Part shown: positions 45,575 through 56,119 of the stretch, piece after piece
Numbering within the stretch: position 1 is the first letter of the stretch
How the letters are laid out: each line of letters begins with the position of its first letter
From: Adiantum capillus-veneris
Lineage: Eukaryota; Streptophyta; Polypodiopsida; Polypodiales; Pteridaceae
Length of the DNA stretch: 64,000 nt
Reading direction: 5' to 3'
Assembly (NCBI GenBank): GCA_014529385.2
Contig: CM043950.1
Location: forward strand, 83,524,843-83,588,842
Translations under genes and position numbers: made by a program
Notes under the pieces: model-generated
The model's input: the letters and a program-made list of their open reading frames with translations, nothing else
Told to the model about the DNA's origin: nothing
Databases searched by the model: none

Positions 45575-46590
45575 ATACAAATGAAAAAAGGTAGTTGAAT
45601 AATATCTTTCATTTGGATGTGTATATTGTGTTTGACATAATCTTGACAATTGTGGTATTTAATTTTAACTCTAACATATGGCTTTCCTTCTCAAAATTTC
45701 ATCATATCTTTAAAATTCTTATTGAGTTGCAAAGAGGAATAATCTTGTTAGTGTTGCTCATTCCATAGAAAGAGCTATACGCATTATTGAAAAATGTAAA
45801 TTTAAAAGTCATAAACGATCAAATCTCCTTTTCTTTCTGAACATCAATTTATGTTTCTCATGCACTTAGCATAATATAGACTTTTTGCATCTACTAATAT
45901 AAGCAACGAGATTATGTCAAGAAAAAGATCTAGCTTCCTTGTACTTTCTAGTCACTTATGCAATATAGCTTGCAATCAAACATTTTCACAAAACATAGAA
46001 AAATGTGTACATAAATAAATCTAAATTCATATTTACAAGGTCAAAATTGTTTGTTCCATGAATGGCATGATTCAAGTACATTATTATGAAATTGAATAAG
46101 TCAACATTAATCCAAAGGCCATAAATCATTATCTCATGTATCTAACAACATATGTTCATGCCTATAAGTACAATCCAAACACAATTTACAAATACCTTGA
46201 AGTGCATGGTTGTAAACAATAGAAGAAATTCCCATGGAGCATCCACTAAATTTTTTGAGAAGTAATCTTTGAAATAAAATTTCTAAGATAGCCAAATTCT
46301 TCACTTATATGCATGAATATGCTAATAGCAATCGTAAAATCCATCAATCTCTTCAAGTAACATCGAATGAGATTGAAATAGATTCCATCGATCTCTTACT
46401 GCGATCCATATGTTATGCTCCACATTGGTCTCAAATCATCTATCCACGCCTGTCAACAATACTTTTGGAGTCAATAGTATAACATAAGAGTTACCTAATC
46501 GTTTTCATGCCCCATAATAGAGAAGATGCAATTCCAATTGACCCACATACTTTCCTCTTGATAATGAGTCCTCCAACATAGTAATGCCTT
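44485..46590. other. AT-rich sequence with microsatellites and local inverted repeats
   Basis: (CA)n(GA)n at about 44752-44801 and (CT)n(CA)n at about 45512-45572. At 45080-45210, ATATATGTTTTCCACATGGAAA-like units repeat directly and as inverted copies (CATGGAAA/TTTCCATA), so this AT-rich block can fold. No gene recognised. Confidence 0.6.
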
Positions 46591-46625
46591 TTTATTCTGA
46601 ACATTGACACTTTGCACCAAGGCTT

Positions 46626-47096
46626 TTACAGTTGAATCTTCATGCACCTTGCGATAACGATGTCACCTTCTTCCAGCCAAGGAGGAACACATCCCAAACT
46701 CCTTGGAAGTACTAATCTATGACGTCGATCGCATCCACATAGTTCACACAAAACCTCTATATTATCCCTTGAACTTTGAAGAAAGAAGAACTTCCAACAA
46801 ATACAATGGACTGGTCTTATTATTGAGATACATTGACTCTTTTGATTTTTTTGCATGAGAAGCATTCCTGACACATCATCCACATCATTAAACCCTCCTA
46901 CCATGGCATCAATTGTGACAATATCTTCTTGCTCCACTGAGAATATTTTTGAGAGCCTCCCATACAAGTTCAAGTCATGTTCACCTGCGACCACAAGATA
47001 ATCCCCTATACTATATTTTTCTTCATCTACAAAAACCTTGGAGTACTCATACCCAAAAGAGCATGGGTTCTTATTTGAAAGCCTCTTGATTGTTTT
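46626..47096 (-). pseudogene. Last recognised exon of the transposase-like gene
   Basis: Directly left of the LTR element. The frame reads from the insertion through TIKRLSNKNPCSFGYEYSKV and GDYLVVAGEHDLNLYGRLS, with a Cys-rich segment (VLCELCGCDRRHRLVLPRS), to ARCMKIQL and a stop. The open frame upstream of the only Met at 46994 reaches the LTR edge, which supports an exon cut by the insertion. Confidence 0.5.
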
Positions 47097-48946
47097 TGAG
47101 AGGCGGAAGTGAAAAAATAGACCCGGTGGCCTCTACACCAAGACTATGCACAATGGCCTCATCATGGGGAACACACAATAGGGGCACCACCTAGCAAGAT
47201 ATGCGGCTAGGACGCATACATATACACAATGAAACATTCCATGCAAAACAATTTCAAGATCCACGCCCAAATGTGGAATGGGGTGATCAAAGAATAAGGT
47301 GAGAGGAGGGGTGAGTGAGTGAGAATGGGCTCACTACTCGTGCATGTAGTAAGGAAGATAACGAGGTCAGGGATACATGCAAGTATGCTCACTTCTCATA
47401 CAAAAGGTGGCGAATCCACACACCTTTACATAAGCAAATAGAAAAAAATGGCAAGGAACAAGCATACACCATACTCACAATGAGATGTATCCAAAGTGAC
47501 ACAAAGTATGGCACAAAGATGGAGTGTATTGATTGCTTGCAAAAGATGAATACAATAGATAGCGTATGGCAGGAAAATGAGAAGGGAACAAGATCGTAGG
47601 AGGCATAATGGAGAGATGGGAGTTGATGGCGAGGAATATCATGAGTGTGTCCACCCTTCTTCTTCTTGAAATTGTGCCTTCAACCCTTAATTACAAGTGG
47701 TGTGGAGGTGTGGTGCTCATCTTTTGTGCATGGTGATGGTGATGATGATGGTGTTGTGATTATGTGATTAGGGTTCATGCTACAAGCATGTAGCACAAGA
47801 GTGTGTATGGATAGGTGTGTGTGTGTGTGTGTTCTCTGCCCCAAGTGAGCTCTCATGGCCTCCTTATATAGGGAAGGAGGGAAGGATTTAGTGATATTTC
47901 TATTTGAGGTGAGTGTCCCACTTTGGTGACTAGAAAAATGGGGTGCATGTGACTGTGGCTCCCATCTTGTCTCCTCATTATTTAAAATACCAGAGTCAAT
48001 AGAGAGAGAAGAGAGAATGTGGGTAGGATGTAGAGGATAGGAAATATTTACAATAGTTTAGCTTTGGATAGACATAAGCTTATTAGGGAGAGAAGAGAGA
48101 GGTAAGAAAATTATAAGAGAGGTTGTCGAAGGAGGATATTTGTTGATGAGGATGGATCCTCCAAAAATGGTGATAGAATTACTCTAGACTAGCCAAGACC
48201 TCATTAAAAGAGCCTTGTCTCTTGTAATCATGCTTGAAGACTTGTAGAACCATAGCCATTCTAGAAGGAAGAAAAGTGGGGATGGCTTGTGTCACCATTA
48301 CACGAGAAAACTGGGGTCCACTACAAAAATCATATCTCCGTGTTCATAACTCCAAAAATTCTGAAAAAAATTGAGCTAAAAGTTGAGATCACGAGATACA
48401 TCTTTCATGTTGAACGCTCCTTCAGATCCGGGGTTCTTCTTTACTTAAAAAATTCAGCCAAATAATGTATTATTTGTGGCTGCAAAAGTCTTTTGGTGGT
48501 CCCCTTTGAGTGGACTTCTCTCTTGCCTTCAAGTGTAAGCTCCTTCATGTGTATGAAAACATGACCTAGAGTGTTGAAAAGATTGGCAATCATCTAAATG
48601 GAGGTATTATTGAAATTTGAAAGTGGGGTTGAGGTTTGAAAAATGAAAACTAGTGAATAAAATATTTGGTAGAGTGGAAAATATACATACATGAAAAAAA
48701 TATATTAGAAAATACTAGAATATATATATTTAATATTTTTAAGGTCAAAAGAGAGATCAACAAAGAAAGCTTACTTATTATGCTACATCGTGATTGATTA
48801 GCATAAGTATTATTTATTTAATAAAGGCTAAAACGTTAGTGAAAAAGGGAAGAAAAAATCAAAAGTAACTTATATAATAGGAAATATTTTTGGTAAAAGA
48901 GAAAAAAAATATGGGGGGGTTCCCATGCATGGAAAAGCATGCCTCA
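47097..48946 (-). repeat. 3' LTR of the gag-protease element
   Basis: Closely matches 52509-54437 with scattered substitutions. It lacks the 77-bp insert found there and the TATATA difference near 52542. The 833-codon frame from gag runs into this LTR and stops at 48859. Confidence 0.92.
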
Positions 48947-51360
48947 TTAGCCCTCCCCCTAAGGCTAGAGGTATTCATGCCTCTAGCTCTATTCTTGAGC
49001 ATGTTGAAATAGAGTAGTATTTCTCCTTGGTGGCTGGTAGATCCTTGTAGGGAATAATGGATCCCTTGGAAGCATGAAGCTCCCCAAAGTTCTTTTCGGT
49101 GTCCACCTCGGTCCCACACTAAGCGTAAATCCATTGTATGCAATAATGTCCTCTTCAGAAGATCACACTTATAATGATTCTTGAGTTCACAAGCTGCACA
49201 AGAATTAACTCTTGCATAAGTGATAGAAGGTATGGAAAGAACTTGATCATTCCTTGAAAGTATTCCAAAGCGGGACCATGCATGGCTTCCTCGTCCAGAC
49301 ACATAGCCAAAAGGGAGTAAGAAACCATAATCCTCATATCTTGCTTGTTTTCCTTCTTCATGCCAAATTAATAGAGACCTGTTGCCCACATGGATAGATT
49401 GCATGGTTGATGCCTGTTGCACAAGAGAGCCCACCATGTACAAAAGATAAACTGCAAACCACATTTTGAAAAATGACTCCATGTTACCACTAGTATGCAA
49501 AACCATTCTTCCTTGATTGGTGTGTCCTAGATTGATTCCACTGGTAGTTGATGTCAATCCTTCCACTCTTGTCGCAACCCAACTTAAAGAGCTTCCCAAA
49601 TTAATGTTACACACAATGTTCACAGTTAGAAAGGCAAACCTAAAGTGCCAGTAGACCTCAATTGCATTTCTCTGCATGAGTCTTTCACCAATCTCGTGCC
49701 ATAGGGGTAGTTGAAGTGTCTTCACCACTTTCACATGTGGTTGCAAATTTGAAGGGTCCACCTTGTTGTGGTTGAATGTGAGGCCCATTACCTCAATGGA
49801 GATATCACTTCCTTCACTCCCTGTTGACTCCTCCTCTGAAGTGGTTGAAGATTCACCACTAGAAAACTCATCCTCAGAGGTTTCTAGATCCACGTTGCGT
49901 TGTTGACCTATCTTCATGTCGTAAAGTATTGGCCTCCCTTTTGCATCCTTCATCTGGATTATGCCGGTGTCCCAGTCCTGCTTAGCTCTCATAGCCATAA
50001 GCCAAGGCCTCCCTAGAATGATAGGATAGCCCTCCCCTTTGTGTGGCATGACAAAGATGTCCACATCTACCTCGGTGTTGAATGCCTTTATCCTAACTGC
50101 ATTTATGACACCAACACATTGAACTTTTAAATTATTTGCCATTTTGGCTCGGCATGGTGCCGGCCGACTCACCTCTAAACCCAAACGGTGCATCATTTTT
50201 TCACTCATGACGCATATTTGTGCGCCACCATCGATGTAGATATTGGAGATGTGTTGCCCTTTGATGTAAGCATCCATCACTGGTAGTATGTCATCTAGAT
50301 TTTTCCCAGAGATAGCCCCAGCTATCTTTGGCTTTGGTCGCCTCGTGTTAACCATCTTTGTCCATTGTCTCCTCACCTTAGGTGCTAGGTGGAGTAACTG
50401 GGGCCAGGTGATTTTTGGGCCCTGCACAGAAACATCTTGAACCAAATCATATGGTTTAGAACATTCACCCAAAGAAAAATCTACAATGTCAATTTTACGT
50501 CGTGACTTGGACGGCTTTTTGCTAGATTCCCCTTTATTCTTCATCTTTTCTTCTTTTTGAGAAGATTCACCATGCCTAGCGCGTTTTACCCCAATGGAAT
50601 CTACTCCTTTAACCTTGGTCTTATCCTCCTCCACTTTCTCCTTTCCCTTACCTTCAAGACTGATGACGCTTACTGTTTGATTGCCAACTGGTGGTGGGGG
50701 TAAGGGTGGAATGAGAGGTTGTGGTGGTGGTGGTGGTGGTTGTATCGGTGGTTGTAAGATTTGCATGGGTGGTGCTTGTCGTGGTGCCCTCGGTGGTGGT
50801 GGTCTTGCTCTTGGTGGTGAAACCTGGTTTTGTCTGGCTCCTCTGTTGAAATTCTGCCTCCTTGGTTGTGGACAGTAGTACATGCCATGACCATCCTCCC
50901 CACAATTGTAGCAGTGGTATTCTTGGTTTTGCCTTCGTCCTTGCTCTTGATTGCGATTGTGTGCATGCCCTTGTTGTATCAAATGGACTGAGAGATTCTC
51001 AAGTTGATTGGTGATTCGGTTGAGCAGGTCTTGCTGATCTTCAATTGGTTCTTGTGGTTGAATCCTCTGGGCAACTATTGTAGGTGGTGCTAGAGGTGGT
51101 GGGGTCCTAACGGCTTCCTCTCCATCGATATTCCTGGCTTGTAGGCGCAACTTCTTGTCTTTAAGGCGGGCCACTTCAACTGCTAGCTCATACATAGCAG
51201 GAAACCTTCCCTTCACCTTCTCTTTAAGAGTTGGCCATAACCCAGCCACAAACCGATCCTTCTTTAGGAAATCAGGTGCCCCCTCATCCTCTCTTAGCGA
51301 TGCAACCCATCGCCCCCATAAATCTACAAACTTTGACTCATATGATGCGTATTCCAGCAT
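48859..51360 (-). CDS. Gag (C-terminal part) and aspartic protease
   Basis: 833 codons open. Gag core (YESKFVDLWGRW, FLKKDRFVAGLWP), then a zinc knuckle CYNCGEDGHGMYYCPQP with the full CX2CX4HX4C pattern near residue 150, a Pro-rich stretch with polyproline runs, basic KR-rich sequence, and the protease: YIDGGAQICVMSE (catalytic Asp), MANNLKVQCVGV and IILGRPWLMAMRA. Unlike the nested element the protease frame is intact. Beyond residue 540 no domain is seen. Met at 51360 is probably not the true start, since gag begins upstream at 51681 or the next Met in the same frame. Confidence 0.88.
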   Translation of the reverse strand: MLEYASYESKFVDLWGRWVASLREDEGAPDFLKKDRFVAGLWPTLKEKVKGRFPAMYELAVEVARLKDKKLRLQARNIDGEEAVRTPPPLAPPTIVAQRIQPQEPIEDQQDLLNRITNQLENLSVHLIQQGHAHNRNQEQGRRQNQEYHCYNCGEDGHGMYYCPQPRRQNFNRGARQNQVSPPRARPPPPRAPRQAPPMQILQPPIQPPPPPPQPLIPPLPPPPVGNQTVSVISLEGKGKEKVEEDKTKVKGVDSIGVKRARHGESSQKEEKMKNKGESSKKPSKSRRKIDIVDFSLGECSKPYDLVQDVSVQGPKITWPQLLHLAPKVRRQWTKMVNTRRPKPKIAGAISGKNLDDILPVMDAYIKGQHISNIYIDGGAQICVMSEKMMHRLGLEVSRPAPCRAKMANNLKVQCVGVINAVRIKAFNTEVDVDIFVMPHKGEGYPIILGRPWLMAMRAKQDWDTGIIQMKDAKGRPILYDMKIGQQRNVDLETSEDEFSSGESSTTSEEESTGSEGSDISIEVMGLTFNHNKVDPSNLQPHVKVVKTLQLPLWHEIGERLMQRNAIEVYWHFRFAFLTVNIVCNINLGSSLSWVATRVEGLTSTTSGINLGHTNQGRMVLHTSGNMESFFKMWFAVYLLYMVGSLVQQASTMQSIHVGNRSLLIWHEEGKQARYEDYGFLLPFGYVSGRGSHAWSRFGILSRNDQVLSIPSITYARVNSCAACELKNHYKCDLLKRTLLHTMDLRLVWDRGGHRKELWGASCFQGIHYSLQGSTSHQGEILLYFNMLKNRARGMNTSSLRGRANEACFSMHGNPPIFFFSFTKNISYYISYF
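48947..48964 (-). other. Polypurine tract of the gag-protease element
   Basis: On the minus strand CCTTAGGGGGAGGGCTAA directly precedes the 3' LTR. GGGGGAGGGCTAA is identical to the tract at 4743-4757. Confidence 0.85.
48965..49735 (-). other. Unrecognised segment replacing pol
   Basis: The gag-protease frame continues without a stop through this stretch for about 260 codons into the LTR, but the protein (for example LSWVATRVEGLTSTTSG and CAACELKNHYKC) has no RT, RNase H or integrase motif. The transition lies near 49735, after IEVMGLTFNHNKVD, which in the Tat-like element precedes RT. It may be captured host sequence or untranslated filler. A second frame (49155-49361) adds nothing recognisable. 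Confidence 0.6.
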
Positions 51361-51366
51361 ACTGCC

Positions 51367-51681
51367 CTACTTCAACTCTGTCAACAATTGCCATAGTTTC
51401 TCTGATGTTGTGCCCTCTCCAAAACGCTTGACAAAGGCTGCCCTTAATAAGTCCCACCGTTCCTTGGTTTCTTGTGCCAAGGCATTGTACCATGATCTTG
51501 CCTCCACCTTCATTAGAAGTGGGAAGATGTGCAAGCGTGAAGCATCATCATCTCTCGCAGAGATGACACATGCTATTTCCAAGTTGTCTAGAAAGTCTGC
51601 AGCATCCCCGCCCACCTTACCAGTAAAGGTTGGAAATGCTACACTTGCCATGATTACTGAGAGAGAGCTAGAGAGACACAC
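51367..51681 (-). pseudogene. Gag N-terminal part, ended by a TAG stop
   Basis: 104 codons (a downstream Met in ASVAFPTF context may be the real start) with FTGKVGGDAADFLDNLEIAC and FGEGTTSEKLWQLL, the N-terminal gag domain. It ends at a single TAG at 51367-51369; the next codons are in the same frame as the 833-codon ORF. One base change, or readthrough, would therefore separate a broken from a full-length gag-protease. Confidence 0.8.
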
Positions 51682-51733
51682 TTCTTAACTTGCAAATTTT
51701 TTTTCTTCTTTACAAGGAGGCGTGTATACCCTA

Positions 51734-51952
51734 TTATACTAGGACATAGATTAAAACTTCAAACGGTACATTGCCTTGTACCAAAGGTAAAACAAATGGC
51801 TGATCTGATGCTAGAACCTCAAAAAACCGCTCCCCACTCGGCATGGTGTCAATGACGTGCTGGTAGTGAATCTTCAAGTCCAATATTACCTTGATTAAGC
51901 GTACACGTGTTGGTATGTGTGATCTGTCTTGAGGTAGGTTGTCCTGATTCAT
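51734..51952 (-). CDS. Small leader ORF (72 aa), related to those of the Tat-like element
   Basis: Contains RVRLIKVILDLKIHYQHVI, then EVLAS, QPFVLPLV and VPFEVLIYVLV. It shares the pattern of the ORFs at 11175-11393 and 11415-11615, although the elements have different LTRs. It is intact. Function unknown. Confidence 0.6.
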   Translation of the reverse strand: MNQDNLPQDRSHIPTRVRLIKVILDLKIHYQHVIDTMPSGERFFEVLASDQPFVLPLVQGNVPFEVLIYVLV

Positions 51953-51969
51953 GTGAAGCTTAGAGGTGC

Positions 51970-52194
51970 TTAGTCACTGTCCAAGCTTGTAGGAGAGGGT
52001 GGTGTTCTTTCCTGAAACAAACTCAGTAGATCCCTAGTTTCTCTAGTGAGAGTATGAGCCAATGCTTGTGTTATCTGTGCTGCAGCATCAGGTGCGACTT
52101 GAAAACTGACTATGATAATCACCTCGGTGACTTGAGTTACCCGATTCTTAAAGTAGAATAGTGTTGATTCTCTATTGTGCAGAGCTCCTTCCAT
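51970..52194 (-). CDS. Second small leader ORF (74 aa)
   Basis: Reads LFYFKNRVTQVTEVIIIVSFQVAP then an Ala/Thr-rich helix and a Ser/Pro tail. The beta-rich start loosely resembles the first half of the neighbouring small ORFs, suggesting an ancient paired duplication here too; similarity is weak. Confidence 0.4.
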   Translation of the reverse strand: MEGALHNRESTLFYFKNRVTQVTEVIIIVSFQVAPDAAAQITQALAHTLTRETRDLLSLFQERTPPSPTSLDSD

Positions 52195-52489
52195 TTTGTT
52201 GTTGTTGGTTGGTTGTAGGTTACGGACATGGTTTCCACCTTCTCCTTCTTCTTCTTGGCACTTGGCCTATGTATATCCACTGGGTTTGGCGTGTTGGTTG
52301 ACTCTCCCACTTCAAATCGATTACCGTTACGCCTAGCACTCGAGCTTCGATGGAGATGCGGAGTTCATCTAGTTGTGCTTGGAGCTCTTCTTCTTCTGTC
52401 GTCCAGTTAGAAAATCCTTCATACTCATTCATCCATTCACAATAGTGTAGGGTTTTCAGTCTTGTAAACTGAAGGGTTTCAAGAGCCCT

Positions 52490-52508
52490 CCTCCGTGGGG
52501 GCACCAAA
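52490..52508 (-). other. Primer binding site of the gag-protease element
   Basis: On the minus strand TGGTGCCCCCACGGAGG follows the 5' LTR after two bases. The first ten bases equal those of the Tat-like element, so both probably use the same tRNA primer. Confidence 0.78.
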
Positions 52509-54437
52509 TGAGAGGCGGAAGTGAAAAAATAGACCCGGTGGCCTATATATACACCAAGACTATGCACAATGGCCTCATCATGGGGAATACACAATAGGGG
52601 CACCACCTAGCAAGATATGCGGCTAGGACGCATACATATACACAATGAAACATGCCATGCAAAACAATTTCAAGATCCATGCCCAAATGTGGAATGGGGT
52701 GATCAGAGAATAAGGTGAGAGGAGGGGTGAGTGAGTGAGAATGGGCTCGCTACTCGTGCATGTAGTAAGGAAGATAACGAGGTCATGGATACATGCAAGT
52801 ATGCTCACTTCTCATACAAAAGGTGGCGAATCCGCACACCTCAATATGGAAGTAGCAAGATGATAGGAATATGAGAGGGAGAGAGTGTGTGTGTGTATGG
52901 TGGCGAATCCGCACACCTTTACATAAGCAAATAAAAAAATGGCAAGGAACAAGCATACACCATACTCACAATGAGATGTATCCAAAGTGACACAAAGTAT
53001 GGCACCAAGATGGAGTGTATTGATTGCTTGCAAAAGATGAATACAATAGGTAGCGTATGGCAAGAAAATGAGAAGGGAACAAGATCGTAGGAGGCATAAT
53101 GGAGAGATGGGAGTTGATGGCAAGGAATATCATGAGTGTGTCCACCCTTCTTCTTCTTGAAATTGTGCCTTCAACCCTTAATTACAAGTGGTGTGGAGGT
53201 GTAGTGCTCATCTTTTGTGCATGGTGATGGTGATGATGATGGTGTTGTGATTATGTGATTAGGGTTCATGCTACAAGCATGTAGCACAAGAGTGTGTATG
53301 GATAGGTGTGTGTGTGTGTGTGTTCTCTGCCCCAAGTGAGCTCTCATGGCCTCCTTATATAGGGAAGGAGGGAAGGATTTAGCAATATTTCTATTTGAGG
53401 TGAGTGTCCCACTTTGGTGACTAAAAAAATGGGGTGCATGTGACTGTGGCTCCCATCTTGTCTCTTCATTATTTAAAATACCAGAGTCAATAGAGAGAGA
53501 AGAGAGAATGTGGGTAGGATGTAGAGGATAGGAAATATTTACAATAGTCTAGCTTTGGATAGACATAAGCTTATTAGGGAGAGAAGAGAGAGGTAAGAAA
53601 ATTATAAGAGAGGTTGTCGAAGGTGGATATTTGTTGATGAGGATGGATCCTCCAAAAATGGTGATAGAATTACTCTAGACTAGCCAAGACCTCATTAAAA
53701 GAGCCTTGTCTCTTGTAATTATGCTTGAAGACTTGTAGAACCATAGCCATTCTAGAAGGAAGAAAAGTGGGGATGGCTTGTGTCACCATTACACGAGAAA
53801 ACTGGGGTCCACTACAAAAATCATATCTCCATGTTCATAACTCCAAAAATTCTGAAAAAAATTGAGCTAAAAGTTGATATTACGAGCTACATCTTTCATG
53901 TTGAACGCTCCTTCAGATTCGGGGTTCTTCTTTACTTAAAAAATTCAGCCAAATAATGTATTATTTGTGGCTGCAAAAGTTTTTTGGTGGTCCCCTTTGA
54001 GTGGACTTCTCTCTTGCCTTCAAGTGTAAGCTCCTTCATGTGTATGAAAACATGACCTAGAGTGTTGAAAAGATTGGCAATCATTTAGATGGAGGTATTA
54101 TTGAAATTTGAAAGTGGGGTTGAGGTTTGAAAATGAAAACTAGTGAATAAAATATTTGGTAGAGTGGAATAATATACATACATGAAAAAAATATATTAGA
54201 AAATACTAGAATATATATATTTAATATTTTTAAGATCAAAAGAGAGATCAACAAAGAAAGCTTACTTATTATGCTACATCGTGATTGATTAGCATAAGTA
54301 TTATTTATTTAATAAAAGCTAAAACGTTAGTGAAAAAGGGAAGAAAAAATCAAAAGTAACTTATATAATAGGAAATATTTTTGGTAAAAGAGAAAAAAAA
54401 TATGGGGGGGTTCCCATGCATGGAAAAGCATGCCTCA
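52509..54437 (-). repeat. 5' LTR of the gag-protease element
   Basis: 1929 bp, partner of 47097-48946. About 77 extra bases lie between two copies of GGTGGCGAATCCGCACACCT (52822 and 52899), containing a short (GT)n tract; the other LTR has only one copy of the motif. Confidence 0.92.
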
Positions 54438-54765
54438 TTTCTTTCTCACCAGAACTTAATGAGAAGGGGATTCTTCTCAATTTGCGTCCAATAACTATCC
54501 CGTTCCGATTCAATAAAGCCTTGCAAGCACAAGGTGGCAGACGAGCTACAATAGTCCACAATTCTTGAGCCTGCTTCTCTGAGGTTACAAGCAAAGCACA
54601 TTGTGAATGCCAACTGCAACACTCCAAGTCTTGAGAGTTTTCCATGCTCCAACCTTGAGGTGAGAGCAAGCAAGAGTGAATCAATTTGAAATACCTAACC
54701 ACGCTGAGTAGCCCCTCCCTTTCAACCTCTTTTTGCTTCCAGATCCGTGTAAATAAGACACGACT
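54438..54765 (-). pseudogene. Exon of the transposase-like gene, upstream of the insertion
   Basis: Open frame RVLFTRIWKQKEVEREGLLS, VVRYFKLIHSCLLSPQGWSM, SQCALLVTSEKQAQELW up to FSLSSGEKE at the LTR edge. The reading then continues in frame at 47096 with TIKRL if the LTR element is ignored. Confidence 0.5.
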
Positions 54766-55000
54766 ATGGAAATTTGTATAGGAAATTTCGTTTGCCTTAT
54801 TATTGGTAGGGATGCTTAGATAGCCTGATATACTCCTCTCAAAAGAGAAGCACTAGAAGCAATCATGAGATCCATGACGTAAAATATCGTCAAGCATCTC
54901 TCCGGTTCCTAGAGAAAGTAAAATCCAAAAAGAAAATTGATTACCTCAATTATTATTACACTTTGAATAGAGACATTGATGTATCACTGTTAAGAAATCC

Positions 55001-56119
55001 TTAGATACCTGCCACATGCTCCAAGGGGGAGCTATTGGGGCCTTCATACTCCTCTGATAATATTCTCCAAGAATGAATTAGCGAGAGACAAGTTTGAATA
55101 TCTTTCATTGTCCACCCTCTCTTTCTGGAGCAGCTAAAAAACAAATGAGCAATATCTATCAAAAGTATGCCAAGTTTTCGTTGTTCATTTGTACTTCCTT
55201 GCACCACGTTAATGATGTGAGGCAAACACCATTGAATGAATTTTTGGCATTCTTCTGCCTTAAACATCTTGAAATGCTTCGATGGATTCTTTGGCCATCG
55301 TCCTGAATGCAAAATTGTCTTGGGAATTGCAATAGTGACCTCCTTGACAGCTTTGTCAATATCACGCTTCATTGATGTAGAAGCCGTTGTCATCATCCTT
55401 TTGATATATTTTTGGAAAAGGTTCAAAGATAACACATGCATGACATCATAAACCAAATCCTTGGAGAGATCAAATCCATACAAATGATATAGTCTCCACA
55501 AGATAGATTTCCCAGATAAACCTGCATCTCGAAGTATCTCCTCCTTTCCTTCTTTAGTGAATGACTGTTTGGCAAGTCTGACAGTTGTCCACATATCTTC
55601 TACATGGCGACCTTGGGGAGGGTGCCTAGCTTGCATTCTATTCTGGTCATATACATATCTAGATCTAGTGGTATCTTGTTGAAGTGATGAGTGTGCTTTG
55701 CAGCGTTGAGAGAAGCTCTTTCCACCGTCTTTAAATTGACCTAGCTTACATTGCGCCGGGTGGTCGCCTGTGCACAACATAAGTATACCACGTACATTTT
55801 TCTTTTCATTTGGCAATCCCTCATGAATATCACTGTTATTATAGGCATAGCTAGCATCAAAGCCCTCCAAATACAACCTTTCTAGATCATCAAGCAAAGG
55901 TTGTAAGAAGTATGACAATATGTCTCCATGTTTCTTCTCGAGCTCCTTATTTGAAAGAGGAAACAATAGTACTGGAATTGAGCCCAAAATGGATCGTTTA
56001 CCACCATTAAGCACTGAAATTTCCACTACCGCACTGTCTTTCATGGTTGTTGAAGCTGCCTGGAAACCATCCCAATGCAATAGTAGAGAGAAGTTTCTTG
56101 GATCTCCTTAAATTAACTT
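55001..56119 (-). pseudogene. Transposase-like catalytic region
   Basis: 359 codons open from 56080, extended upstream in the same frame through GDPRNFSLLL. The block LHWDGFQAASTTMKDS with the following VVEISVLNG resembles the first catalytic Asp strand of CMC-type transposases. GDHPAQCKLGQFKDGGKS followed by RCKAHSS resembles the D-x-P-A...G...C..C segment, and DLVYDVMHVLSLNLFQKYIK the D-x-M-H...N-L block. The remaining catalytic residue was not assigned. It ends at a splice-donor-like GTATCT. Confidence 0.5.

Larger units (their letters stand above)
47097..54437 (-). mobile_element. Non-autonomous Ty3/gypsy element with gag-protease only
   Basis: A 7.3 kb minus-strand element with LTRs 47097-48946 (1850 bp) and 52509-54437 (1929 bp), starting TGAGAGGCGG and ending GCATGCCTCA. 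It has the same type of primer site and polypurine tract as the Tat-like element, small leader ORFs, gag and protease. RT, RNase H and integrase are absent; about 780 bp of unrelated sequence takes their place. It would need enzymes from a related element. Flanking bases GTTTT and TTTCT do not give a clean 5-bp target duplication. Confidence 0.88.

Noticed and set aside
50681-50878. Gly-rich plus-strand ORF opposite the Pro-rich gag region
   Set aside because: Mirror of the polyproline coding repeat on the minus strand.
48859-51360. Reading the whole 833-codon frame as a complete gag-pol
   Set aside because: After protease no RT, RNase H or integrase motif appears, and the end of the frame lies in the LTR.
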